A stretch of 10,597 nucleotides of DNA from Paracoccaceae bacterium (GCA_003250135.1 QKHF01000267.1:1-10597), one strand, 5' to 3'. Positions 1 to 7,006 are shown, counted from the first letter of the stretch. The notes: generated by a model not told the origin, from the sequence alone. Numbers and translations: made by a program.

Positions 1-505
1 GACGCCGGCGCTCTTCATCGAGAACATCTCGCTGCCGCCCGAGGTCGAGAAGGCGCTGGACCGGCGCACCTCCATGGGCGTGGTCGGCGATCTGCGCAAA
101 TACGCCCAGTTCCAGTCGGCCGAGGCCATGCGCGCCGCCGCCGAGAACCCTGGAACGGGCGGCGCCGGCGTCGGAATGGGCATGGGGGCCGGGATGGGCA
201 TGGCGATGGCGAACCAGATGGCCAACATCTGGGCGCAGCCCTCGGCCGCCGCCCAGAATGCCTCGGCGGGCGCGACCCCACCGCCCCCGCCGCCGCCCGA
301 GCGCGTCTGGCATGTCGCGGAGAACGGCGAGACCAAGGGCCCGTTCAGCCGCGCCTCGCTGGGCCGTCAGGCGCAGTCCGGCTCGCTGACCCGCGAGACG
401 CTGGTCTGGAGCGCCGGCATGCAGGGCTGGACCAGGGCGGGCGATCTGGCGGAGTTGGCGGACCTCTTCACCGTCGCGCCGCCGCCGCCCCCGCCCCCCG
501 CCTGA
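1..505 (+). CDS. SPFH-domain protein with C-terminal GYF_2-like domain (5' truncated)
   Basis: Only the C-terminal 167 residues are present; the first complete codon is at position 2 and the gene starts outside the window. The visible part opens with LFIENISLPPEVEKALDRR, typical of the end of the SPFH (band 7) domain in the YdjI/'virion core protein' family. A helical stretch and a Gly/Met/Ala-rich low-complexity segment (visible residues about 52-75) follow, then a run of seven prolines. Residues about 103-156 form a GYF_2-like domain, with W-x-V-x-x-N-G-x-x-x-G-P-F, a central L and V-W-S-A-G-M-x-x-W. The protein ends in a second proline run. Members are thought to form membrane-associated oligomers, and the GYF-like domain may bind proline-rich or partner peptides. 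The next gene begins 4 bases after the stop, so they are probably co-translated. The family call is firm; cellular role is inferred. Confidence 0.82.
   Translation, partial: TPALFIENISLPPEVEKALDRRTSMGVVGDLRKYAQFQSAEAMRAAAENPGTGGAGVGMGMGAGMGMAMANQMANIWAQPSAAAQNASAGATPPPPPPPERVWHVAENGETKGPFSRASLGRQAQSGSLTRETLVWSAGMQGWTRAGDLAELADLFTVAPPPPPPPA
166..222 (+). repeat. Gly/Met/Ala low-complexity tract inside the SPFH gene
   Basis: The DNA repeats the hexamer-like unit GGCATG/GGGATG several times and encodes alternating Gly-Met and Ala-Met (for example GVGMGMGAGMGMAMANQM). Such tracts are common between the SPFH core and the C-terminal domain in this family. The tract is probably a flexible or membrane-contacting linker. 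It is coding, not a mobile or intergenic repeat. Confidence 0.6.
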
Positions 506-509
506 TGCG

Positions 510-1658
510 ATGACCGAGCCCGGCTTCGAGAGCCTCGAGGACGCGCCGCCCCCGCAGGAGGATGAGCGGTTTCCCTGCGCCCAGTGCGGCGCGCAGCTGC
601 GCTTTCGCCCCGGCGCCGCGGCGCTGATCTGCGATCATTGCGGATTCGAGAACGAGATCGCGGGCGCGGAGTCCGGCCCCTGGGGCGGCGAGACCATCCG
701 AGAACTCGACTACGAAACCGCCATCGCCGACCGGCTGGACGCGGCGGAGCAGGAGGAGACCCGCACCGCCCATTGCGAGGCCTGCGGCGCGGATGTGGAG
801 TTCGATCCGGCGGTGCACGCCGCGGAATGCCCGTTCTGCGCCGCGCCTCTGGTCGTCGACACTGGCGCCAACCGGCACATCAAGCCGAAGGGCGTCGCTC
901 CATTCCAACTGAACGAGGGAGAGGCGCGCGAAGCCATGCGCCGGTGGCTGGGCGCGCTCTGGTTCGCACCATCCGAACTGAAGGACTACGCCCGCGCGGG
1001 CCGGCCGATGCAGGGCGTTTACGTGCCCTACTGGACCTTCGACGCCGATACGGAGACCGCCTATTCCGGCATGCGCGGCGACGTCTACTATGTCACGCAG
1101 TACGTGACAGTCATGCAGAACGGAAAGTCGAAACGCGTTCCCCGGCAGGTGCCGAAAATCCGCTGGACGCCGCGCTCGGGTCGGGTAAAGCGCTGGTTCG
1201 ACGACGTGCTGGTGCTGGCCTCTCGCGCACTGCCGAAGCGCTACACCGATCGGCTGGCGCCCTGGGACCTGGCGGCGCTGCAGCCCTATCGCCCCGACTA
1301 TCTGGCCGGGTTCCGGGCGGAGGCCTATACCGTGCAGCTGGAGGAGGGCTTCGTCGAGGCCCGCGAGATCATGAACCGGGTGATCGAGCGCGACGTGCGC
1401 TTCGACATCGGCGGCGACCGCCAGCAGATCCACCAGATGCGCACGAAGCTGGACGCCGTCACCTTCAAGCACATCCTGCTGCCGGTCTGGATGGCGGCCT
1501 ACAAGTATCGGGGCGAGACCTATCGCTTCGTGGTCAACGGCCAGACCGGCGCAGTGCAGGGAGAGCGGCCCTATTCGCGGTGGAAGATCGCGTTCGCCAT
1601 CCTCGCCGGGCTGCTCGCGGCCGCGGCCGTCGGCTATCTGGTCGCCACCAACCAGTAG
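510..1658 (+). CDS. Double zinc-ribbon, single-pass membrane protein (TFIIB-type zinc-ribbon family)
   Basis: This 382-residue protein begins with a Pro/Glu-rich stretch and then two zinc-ribbon-like modules: C23-x2-C26 with C41-x2-C44, and C89-x2-C92 with C107-x2-C110. A soluble central domain follows, with VYVPYWTFDADTETAYSG near residue 170 and LPVWMAAYKYRGETYRFVVN near 325-345, both typical of this family. Residues about 360-378 are a hydrophobic alpha-helix, so the protein is probably tail-anchored with its bulk in the cytoplasm. Homologues are often mis-annotated as primosomal protein N' or helicase, but no helicase motif is visible. The ATG lies 4 bases after the SPFH gene's stop, and the sequence before it is C-rich with no Shine-Dalgarno, so translation probably depends on coupling. 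By analogy with Bacillus YdjG/YdjI, it may work with the SPFH protein in envelope-stress response; that role is inferred. Confidence 0.8.
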   Translation: MTEPGFESLEDAPPPQEDERFPCAQCGAQLRFRPGAAALICDHCGFENEIAGAESGPWGGETIRELDYETAIADRLDAAEQEETRTAHCEACGADVEFDPAVHAAECPFCAAPLVVDTGANRHIKPKGVAPFQLNEGEAREAMRRWLGALWFAPSELKDYARAGRPMQGVYVPYWTFDADTETAYSGMRGDVYYVTQYVTVMQNGKSKRVPRQVPKIRWTPRSGRVKRWFDDVLVLASRALPKRYTDRLAPWDLAALQPYRPDYLAGFRAEAYTVQLEEGFVEAREIMNRVIERDVRFDIGGDRQQIHQMRTKLDAVTFKHILLPVWMAAYKYRGETYRFVVNGQTGAVQGERPYSRWKIAFAILAGLLAAAAVGYLVATNQ

Positions 1659-1699
1659 GCCGTGGCCTGCGACAGGTTGCGCGGAAAAATTCTAAGCCC

Positions 1700-1729
1700 T
1701 TGGCGCTTTCGCCGGGCGGCTGCTAGGCT
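1700..1729 (+). promoter_or_regulatory. Possible sigma-70-type promoter for the DUF937-like gene
   Basis: A TTGGCG box (1700-1705) and a TAGGCT box (1724-1729) are 18 bp apart, and TG at 1721-1722 gives an extended -10 arrangement. This lies in the 110-bp gap before the ATG at 1769. The boxes are imperfect matches. I see no convincing terminator for the preceding operon in this gap. Confidence 0.35.
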
Positions 1730-1768
1730 CTGGCGACGAGGCGACGACCAGGGAAAGCGAGGGCGTTC

Positions 1769-2611
1769 ATGAATATGTACCAGCTGTTTATCGAGGCGCA
1801 GAAAGGCGCGGCGATGAACAACTTCGGCGCCATGTATGGCCTGACGCCGACCCAGACCCGCGCGCTGGTCGAGGCGTACCTGCCGGCCTTCTCTCAGGGC
1901 CTCAGCCGCAAGGCGCATGACCCGTTCGATTTCGCGGCCTTCATGCGCGACAACACCACTCCGGCTATGCAGCGCATTTACGACGCCATGACGCCCGAGA
2001 CGGTGGACCCGGCCAAGCAGGCCGGCGAGCAACTGATGAAGCAAATCTTCAGCCCGGAGGCGCCGGCGCGCATGGCCGAGGCGGCGTCAAAGGCGGCAGG
2101 CGTGCCGCAGGCGACCGCGCAGGAGTTCATGGCCCCCTTTGCGGCCACGCTGGCGGGCGGCATGCAGACGCACATGGCGCAGATCCCCGGACTGCATGAA
2201 TGGATCGACGCCTTCAACGCTCAGCGCGAGGCGGAGCTGGCCTCCCAGACCAAGGCGCGCAAGATCAAAGAGCTCAAGCGCGAGATCAAGGAGCAGGAGC
2301 GGATCGAGCGCGAGGCGAAGGAGCGGATGCAGGCGCCGCGGCGCTCGGTCGAGCAGATGGGCGACATGATGAAGGCCTGGACCGTGGCCGCGATGGGAAC
2401 GAACCCGTTCCTGTCGATGCTGGACCACGGCCAGATTCCGGAGCCTGAGGAAGAGCCGATGCCCGAGGCCCCGGAGGAGGAGCGCCATCCGATGGCCGCA
2501 TTCTTCGACCTGTTCGACCCGGGCGTGCCAACCAAGGCCGAGGAGGCCGTGGTCGACGCCGTCGCCGAGGATGTCGACGACGACGAGGACGAGGACGACG
2601 AGCGGAGCTGA
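1769..2611 (+). CDS. DUF937-like protein with coiled coil and acidic tail
   Basis: This protein has 280 residues and no signal peptide or membrane segment. The N-terminal part has two similar helical units. The first is about residues 17-60 (FGAMYGLTPTQTRALVEAYLP, then FSQGL and a DPFDFAAFM element). The second is about 85-135 (LMKQIFSPEAPARMAEAAS, then GVPQATAQEFMAPFAATLAGGM). This pattern resembles the DUF937 family, whose function is not known. Residues about 150-188 form a strongly charged, probably coiled-coil helix rich in Arg, Lys and Glu. The C-terminus is very acidic, with a run of Asp/Glu in the last 15 residues. The start is supported by a GAGGG-like site 5 bases upstream; an ATG two codons later is an alternative. 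The gene converges on the SRAP gene with a 9-bp gap. The DUF937 assignment is from memory of the family pattern and is moderate. Confidence 0.6.
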   Translation: MNMYQLFIEAQKGAAMNNFGAMYGLTPTQTRALVEAYLPAFSQGLSRKAHDPFDFAAFMRDNTTPAMQRIYDAMTPETVDPAKQAGEQLMKQIFSPEAPARMAEAASKAAGVPQATAQEFMAPFAATLAGGMQTHMAQIPGLHEWIDAFNAQREAELASQTKARKIKELKREIKEQERIEREAKERMQAPRRSVEQMGDMMKAWTVAAMGTNPFLSMLDHGQIPEPEEEPMPEAPEEERHPMAAFFDLFDPGVPTKAEEAVVDAVAEDVDDDEDEDDERS

Positions 2612-2620
2612 ACCGCCGTT

Positions 2621-3301
2621 CTAGGCCTCGACAGGCGCCATCAGTTCCGGCGCGTCATGGCGGGCGGCGTTCACCGCCCGGTCCACCGGGTAACAGGCCA
2701 GCAGGTTGTCTGGCGCCGGGCGCATCAACCGCGCCGCGCCCTTGCCCTCTTCCCCCAGCCACAGCCCGTAGTCATCGGGCGGGATCACCACCGGCATGCG
2801 ATGATGCAGGGGTTTCAGGGTCTCATTGGCGTCGCAAGTGACGATGGCGGTGGTAGCGATCTCCGCCGCCGTCGCCGGATCGCGCCACACCTGCCAGACT
2901 CCGGCGAAGGCGAGCGGCGCATTCCGTCCCGGCGCATGGATGAAAAACGGCTCCTTGCCCTTGCCGGCGCTGGCTCGCCACTCGTAGAACCCGTCCGCCG
3001 GGATCAGGCAGCGCCGGGCGCGGCACGCCTCGCGAAACGCGGGCTTCTCATGCAGCGTCTCCGCCCGCGCATTGATCAGGAGCGGCCCGTCGTTGAGCGA
3101 CTTGGCCCAGTGCGGAACGAAGCCCCAGCGCAGCCGGTCCAGAACCCGGCCGCCGGCTTCATCCAGCCGCACCGCCAGGATTCCCTGCGTCGGGCAGATA
3201 TTGTAGCGCGGCCCTTCATCGGCCAGTCCCGCGACCGGCTGGGCGGAGAAATGCTCGACGACCGCGCTTTGCGGCGTGGTCAAGGCGAAGCGCCCGCACA
3301 T
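2621..3301 (-). CDS. SRAP-domain abasic-site-binding protein (YedK/HMCES family)
   Basis: This 226-residue protein starts exactly at the family's MCGRF N-terminus. After Met removal, Cys2 is the residue that forms a stable thiazolidine crosslink with abasic sites in single-stranded DNA. Other hallmarks are Y33-N-I-C-P-T, W59-G-F-V-P-x-W, I76-N-A-R-A-E (N77, R79), P101-A-D-G-F-Y-E-W (E107) and the L-H-H-R-M-P motif with H166. Length matches bacterial YedK. Known family role: SRAP proteins shield abasic sites at replication forks and can reverse the crosslink using the conserved Glu and His. An AGGAGG site (3309-3314) lies 7 bases before the ATG and fixes the start; an upstream-extended reading frame to 3598 has no such support. 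The gene is 22 bp downstream of the nucleotidase gene, so the two are probably co-transcribed. Confidence 0.93.
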   Translation of the reverse strand: MCGRFALTTPQSAVVEHFSAQPVAGLADEGPRYNICPTQGILAVRLDEAGGRVLDRLRWGFVPHWAKSLNDGPLLINARAETLHEKPAFREACRARRCLIPADGFYEWRASAGKGKEPFFIHAPGRNAPLAFAGVWQVWRDPATAAEIATTAIVTCDANETLKPLHHRMPVVIPPDDYGLWLGEEGKGAARLMRPAPDNLLACYPVDRAVNAARHDAPELMAPVEA

Positions 3302-3308
3302 GGCCCTG

Positions 3309-3314
3309 CCTCCT
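3309..3314 (-). promoter_or_regulatory. Consensus Shine-Dalgarno for the SRAP gene
   Basis: On the minus strand this is AGGAGG, 7 bases before the ATG at 3301. It decides the start of the SRAP protein in favour of the MCGRF methionine and lies in the 22-bp gap after the nucleotidase stop codon. Confidence 0.85.
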
Positions 3315-3323
3315 GACGCGCCC

Positions 3324-4994
3324 TCAGCGCATGCGGATGATGCGGTCGTCGACGCCGGGCGCATAGGGCCCGCCCTGCAGATAGCGCGTGACGACCTCGG
3401 CCAGAGTAGGCCCGAAATCGTAGGCGTCGGTCGCGTTCTCGGCGAGGACCAGATAGCCGTCCCCGCCGGCCCGCATGAAGCTGTTGGCGGCGACGCCATA
3501 GGTCGCCTCGAGGTCGATATTCTCCCACGCCCCGTTGCGATGGACCTGCACCGCGCGGATGCGCCCCTCGCCCGGCGGTTTCGACGGCGACCACGCATAG
3601 CGGATCCCCGCGACCTGCGGGAACCGCCCGCTCAGGTTCTCCACCTGGCTGACGCCGTTCTCCAGCGCCGCGACCACCTCAGCGCCCGTCAGTTTGAAAG
3701 TCGACAGCGAGTTGCCGAAGGGCAGAACCGTCAGCACGTCGCCGCGGGTCACCTCGCCCGCCGCCAAGGGCGCGCGCAGCCCGCCGCCGTTCTGGATCGC
3801 AATCTCCACGCCCTGGGGCCGGGCCGCCTCCAGCATCGCCTCGGCGACCAGCACGCCCATGGCGCAAATCTCGGCGCGGCAGATGTCTGGATCGGCGGAG
3901 ACGTCGCCCGCGACCGCGCCCACCACCTCGGAATTCAGCGCATCCAGCGGCTGGGCCAGTTCGGCGACGCGCGCCGCCACGGCCGCATCCTCGGGGATGG
4001 CGCTGTCCATGATCAGCGGCTCGCCATAGGCCGCCGTGACCGCGCCGGTCCCGTCCCACTCGACATTCAGCCCGCCCAGGAACTTGCCATAGGCGTAGGC
4101 CTGCACGATGGCGACCTCCGACCCGTCCGGCCCCGTCACCATGGTCGGATAGGGGCCTTTGGCGGCGGGATCGAAGTTCGAGAGATAGGTGTTGTCGTGC
4201 CCGCCGACGATCACGTCGATCCCGGCCACCTTCGCGGCGATCTCCTTGTCCACGTCATAGCCGGAATGCGAGAGGACGACGATCTTGTTCACCCCCTGCT
4301 TGGCCAGCGCGGCCACCTCGGCGTTCAGCGCAGGGATCGGGTCGGAGAACTTCACGTTGGGCCCGGCCGAGGAACTTGTTCCCGTATGGGCCGGGGCGAT
4401 CCCGATCAGCCCGACGCGCGCCCCGCCCTTGGGGATCACGACCGAGGGTTTCAGCACCGGCGCCAGCGCCGGCTCGGCGGAGACGTCGGCGTTGGCCAGA
4501 AGCACCGGGAAATCGACCGCGTCCATGAAGCCGCGCAGAACCTGAGGCCCGTCGTCGAACTCGTGATTGCCGACCGTCATGGCGTCGTAGCCAAGCCGGT
4601 TCATCATCTCCGCCGCCGCCTTGCCCTTATAGTAGGTGTAGAACAGCGAGCCTTGGAACTGGTCGCCGCCATCCAGCAGCAGCACATGCCCGCCGGAGCC
4701 TTCGATCGCGGCGCGCTGGGTGTCGATGGCGCTGGCCAGCCGCGCCGAGCCGCCGAAGCACTCGGGCGCCGGCGGGGCCGCTGCCTCTGCGTCGCCTTCA
4801 GTCTCCCCCTCCGCCGCAGGCTGGGCCGGAGTTGGATCGCAGGTCGCGTTGCGCGCGTCGATCGGCTGGATGCGGCTGTGAAAATCATTGGTGTGCAGGA
4901 TGGTAAGCGACAGCGGCGTCACATCGGGCTGGCCGGCGCAACCCGCCAGCATCGCAACCATTGCGCCCGCCGCAGCCGTGCTGAATTTTCTCAT
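3324..4994 (-). CDS. Lipoprotein 5'-nucleotidase / UDP-sugar hydrolase-type metallophosphatase
   Basis: The protein has 556 residues from the chosen ATG. Its N-terminus MRKFSTAAAGAMVAMLAGC is a short lipoprotein signal with lipobox L-A-G-C19, so it is probably lipid-anchored and periplasmic. The calcineurin-like dimetal phosphatase domain carries T-N-D37-F-H39, D-G-G-D111, G-N143-H144-E-F-D, L-S-H243-S-G-Y-D and G-G-H266-D-N. The C-terminal 5'-nucleotidase domain has the NGGGLR motif and a VLPFGNSLSTFKLTG segment. Two cysteines flank a Glu/Ala/Pro-rich insert near residues 52-79. Family members release nucleosides and phosphate from nucleotides or nucleotide sugars; the exact substrate cannot be read here. 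The open frame extends to a GTG at 5024 with further ATGs at 5009 and 5003. I prefer 4994 because it gives the best signal peptide and has GAGG 9 bases upstream. The SRAP gene follows within 22 bp. Confidence 0.88.
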   Translation of the reverse strand: MRKFSTAAAGAMVAMLAGCAGQPDVTPLSLTILHTNDFHSRIQPIDARNATCDPTPAQPAAEGETEGDAEAAAPPAPECFGGSARLASAIDTQRAAIEGSGGHVLLLDGGDQFQGSLFYTYYKGKAAAEMMNRLGYDAMTVGNHEFDDGPQVLRGFMDAVDFPVLLANADVSAEPALAPVLKPSVVIPKGGARVGLIGIAPAHTGTSSSAGPNVKFSDPIPALNAEVAALAKQGVNKIVVLSHSGYDVDKEIAAKVAGIDVIVGGHDNTYLSNFDPAAKGPYPTMVTGPDGSEVAIVQAYAYGKFLGGLNVEWDGTGAVTAAYGEPLIMDSAIPEDAAVAARVAELAQPLDALNSEVVGAVAGDVSADPDICRAEICAMGVLVAEAMLEAARPQGVEIAIQNGGGLRAPLAAGEVTRGDVLTVLPFGNSLSTFKLTGAEVVAALENGVSQVENLSGRFPQVAGIRYAWSPSKPPGEGRIRAVQVHRNGAWENIDLEATYGVAANSFMRAGGDGYLVLAENATDAYDFGPTLAEVVTRYLQGGPYAPGVDDRIIRMR

Positions 4995-5045
4995 CCGTCC
5001 CATCCTCATTTCGCGCCCCGACACAGAGTCCCGAAAAACCGCGCA

Positions 5046-5074
5046 AATTTAGGGCCGCGCCAAAGCGCAGTCGA
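5046..5074 (-). promoter_or_regulatory. Possible promoter of the nucleotidase-SRAP operon
   Basis: On the minus strand a TCGACT box (5069-5074) and a TAAATT box (5046-5051) are 17 bp apart, each matching four of six sigma-70 consensus positions. The position, just after the phaC terminator hairpin and 50 bp before the preferred ATG, fits an independent promoter. Confidence 0.38.
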
Positions 5075-5110
5075 GCCAGAACGACAGGTTTTCAGGAGAT
5101 GGGGGAAAGG

Positions 5111-5138
5111 CGCGCCGGGCCGCGCTGGGCCCGGCGCG
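5111..5138 (-). terminator. GC-rich terminator hairpin after phaC
   Basis: CGCGCCGGGCC (5111-5121) and GGCCCGGCGCG (5128-5138) are perfect inverted repeats of 11 bp with a 6-base loop, starting 6 bases after the phaC stop codon. On the minus strand the stem is followed by CCTTTCCCCC, only a weak pyrimidine tract, so termination may be partial or factor-assisted. Position and perfection of the stem are the main support. Confidence 0.7.
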
Positions 5139-5144
5139 GATCGC

Positions 5145-6962
5145 TTATTCGTCGCGCAGGTCCGAGCGGACCTTGACGTAGGAGCCGGGCGCCGCCTCGA
5201 TCGCGCCCAGCGTGGCGCCGGGCTCGCGGGCCGGGATCATGTCGCCCGACCGCTCGCCCAGCCACTCGGCCCAATCCGGCCACCAGCTGCCGTCGGTCTC
5301 GGTGGTCTTCTCGGCCCAGTCCTCCAGCGTGTCGCCGGCCAGGCCCTTCTTGGTCCAGTACTGGTATTTGTTGCCGGCCGGCGGGTTGATGATCCCCGCG
5401 ATGTGGCCCGAGCCGCCAAGGATGAATTTCAGCGGTTTGGAGCTCAGCTTCTTCGCGCCGCGGAAAGCCGAATCCGGCGGCGCGATGTGATCTTCCTTGG
5501 CCGCCACGTGATAGGTGGGCGTGGTGACCTTGCCGAGGTCCAGCTTGACGCCATCCACCTCCATCTCGCCATTCGACAGCGCGTTGTCGATATAGAAGCG
5601 CTTCAGATAGAAGCGGTGCACCTGGGCCGGCATGCAGGTGCTGTCGGAGTTCCAGTACAAGAGATCGAACGGGAACGGGTCCTTGCCCAGATAGTAGTTC
5701 TGGATCACGAAGCTCCAGATCAGATCGTTCGAGCGCAGCATGTTGAAGACGTTCGCCATGCTCTCGGCGGTCAGGTAGCCCTGCTCGTCCATCTTCTCGC
5801 CGATCGCGTCCAGCGTGCCCTCGTCGACGAAGACCTGCAGCTCGCCCGGGTCGGAGAAATCGAGCTGGGTGGTGAAGAACGTGGCGGAGTTGGCGCGCTT
5901 GTCGCCGGTGGCCGCCATATAGGCCAGGGTCGAGCCGACCATGGTGCCGCCGATGCAGTAGCCGACCATGTTGACCTTGTCTTCGCCGGTCTCCTCCAGC
6001 ACCTTCTCGACCGCGGTCAGCACGCCCTTCTTCATGTAGCTGCCCCAGGTCTCATCCCGCTGGTTTTCATTCGGGTTGATCCAGGACAGGACGAAGACGG
6101 TGAAGCCCTGCGCCACCAGCCATTTGATCATCGACTTCTTCTCGTTGAGGTCGAGGATGTAGAACTTGTTGATCCAGGGCGGCACGAACAGCACCGGTTT
6201 GGCCCGCACCTTATCGGTGGTGGGCGAGAACTGGATCAGCTGGATGATGTCGTTCTGGAAAACCACCTGGCCCGGCGTGGTGGCCATGTTCTCGCCGACC
6301 TTGAACGCGTCCATGTCGGTCTGGCTGATCTTCAGCTTGCCCTTGCCGCGCTCCAGATCCTTCAGGATGTTGTCCAGGCCGCGGACGAGGTTCTCGCCCT
6401 TTTCGGTGATGGTGGCGCGGATCACTTCCGGGTTGGTGGCGATGAAGTTGGTCGGCGCGATCGCCTCGACGAAGGCGCGGGCGAAGAAATCGACTTTCTT
6501 CCGGTCGCGCTCATCCAGTTCTCCGATGTTGCGCACCGTGTCCATGATCCAGTTCGAGGTCAGCAGATAGGACTGCTTGACGTAGTCGAACACAGCGTTC
6601 TCCGACCACTCCGGGTCCTTGAAGCGCCTGTCGCCGCGCTCCGGCTCGATCATCGGCTCCGCGCCGCTTGCGCCCCAGGCGCTCAGATAGGCCCGGCGCC
6701 ATAGCTCGCCCTGCGCCATCCAGTACTTGACCCCCGCCTCGGCGACCTGCTTGGGGTGGTTCATCATGGTGGTCGCCAGCTCGGTGAAGGCCGGCATGGC
6801 GTTCAGCGGATCCGCCTGTAGCGGCGTGTCGTCCAGCGTGTTGCGAGACAGGAACGTCTTCCAGATTTCCTGGGAGCGCTCGGCGACGCGCCCCATGTTG
6901 GTCGCGAACTCCACGGCGTCCTGCACCTTGTCCTTCGCGCTCGCCGATGTTTGTTCAGCCAT
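5145..6962 (-). CDS. phaC: Class I poly(3-hydroxyalkanoate) synthase PhaC
   Basis: The protein has 605 residues, the normal length for a class I synthase that polymerises (R)-3-hydroxyacyl-CoA, usually 3-hydroxybutyryl-CoA, into PHA granules. The PhaC N-terminal domain covers about residues 70-240, including NFIATNPEV. The alpha/beta-hydrolase domain follows, with LFVPPWINKFYILDL near 258-272. The lipase-like box is G334-Y-C336-I-G, with the catalytic Cys in place of Ser. The remaining triad residues are D491 (KEDHIAPPDS) and H520 (GGSGHIAGIINPP). All key residues are present. The start is supported by GAGGGAGGGA just before the ATG. Neither phaP/phaR nor a depolymerase lies beside it in this window; the neighbours are a nucleotidase downstream and a small lipoprotein gene divergently upstream. 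Confidence 0.96.
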   Translation of the reverse strand: MAEQTSASAKDKVQDAVEFATNMGRVAERSQEIWKTFLSRNTLDDTPLQADPLNAMPAFTELATTMMNHPKQVAEAGVKYWMAQGELWRRAYLSAWGASGAEPMIEPERGDRRFKDPEWSENAVFDYVKQSYLLTSNWIMDTVRNIGELDERDRKKVDFFARAFVEAIAPTNFIATNPEVIRATITEKGENLVRGLDNILKDLERGKGKLKISQTDMDAFKVGENMATTPGQVVFQNDIIQLIQFSPTTDKVRAKPVLFVPPWINKFYILDLNEKKSMIKWLVAQGFTVFVLSWINPNENQRDETWGSYMKKGVLTAVEKVLEETGEDKVNMVGYCIGGTMVGSTLAYMAATGDKRANSATFFTTQLDFSDPGELQVFVDEGTLDAIGEKMDEQGYLTAESMANVFNMLRSNDLIWSFVIQNYYLGKDPFPFDLLYWNSDSTCMPAQVHRFYLKRFYIDNALSNGEMEVDGVKLDLGKVTTPTYHVAAKEDHIAPPDSAFRGAKKLSSKPLKFILGGSGHIAGIINPPAGNKYQYWTKKGLAGDTLEDWAEKTTETDGSWWPDWAEWLGERSGDMIPAREPGATLGAIEAAPGSYVKVRSDLRDE

Positions 6963-6993
6963 AAATCCCTCCCTCAGGGCGTAATGTCCGAGT

Positions 6994-7006
6994 GGCGCTT
7001 CGCGCC
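6994..7006 (-). other. Small hairpin in the phaC leader
   Basis: The minus strand reads GGCGCGAAGCGCC, a 5-bp stem with a GAA loop containing the GCGAAGC core known as an unusually stable DNA mini-hairpin. If the candidate promoter at 7028-7055 is used, it lies in the phaC 5' leader, between the transcript start and the Shine-Dalgarno. Read on the plus strand it is followed by TTTT. Confidence 0.4.

Noticed and set aside
468..1472. A 334-codon minus-strand open frame opposite the zinc-ribbon gene
   Set aside because: The plus-strand protein has ordered CxxC pairs and family motifs; the antisense frame has low-complexity composition only.
1659..1700. Short inverted repeats after the zinc-ribbon gene (CCTG-CGA-CAGG near 1668) as a terminator
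   Set aside because: The stem has only 4 bp and the AAAAATT run is separated from it by nine bases and has the wrong composition for a U-tract.
3302..3598. A 99-codon N-terminal extension of the SRAP reading frame
   Set aside because: It overlaps the nucleotidase C-terminus, and SRAP proteins need Cys at position 2 for activity; a consensus ribosome site precedes the MCGRF methionine.
3276..6704. A 1142-codon plus-strand open frame opposite the nucleotidase and phaC genes
   Set aside because: It lies antisense to two genes with intact catalytic motifs, is rich in Arg, His, Gly and Ala with no recognisable domain, and is the usual result of GC-rich third positions removing stops on the opposite strand.
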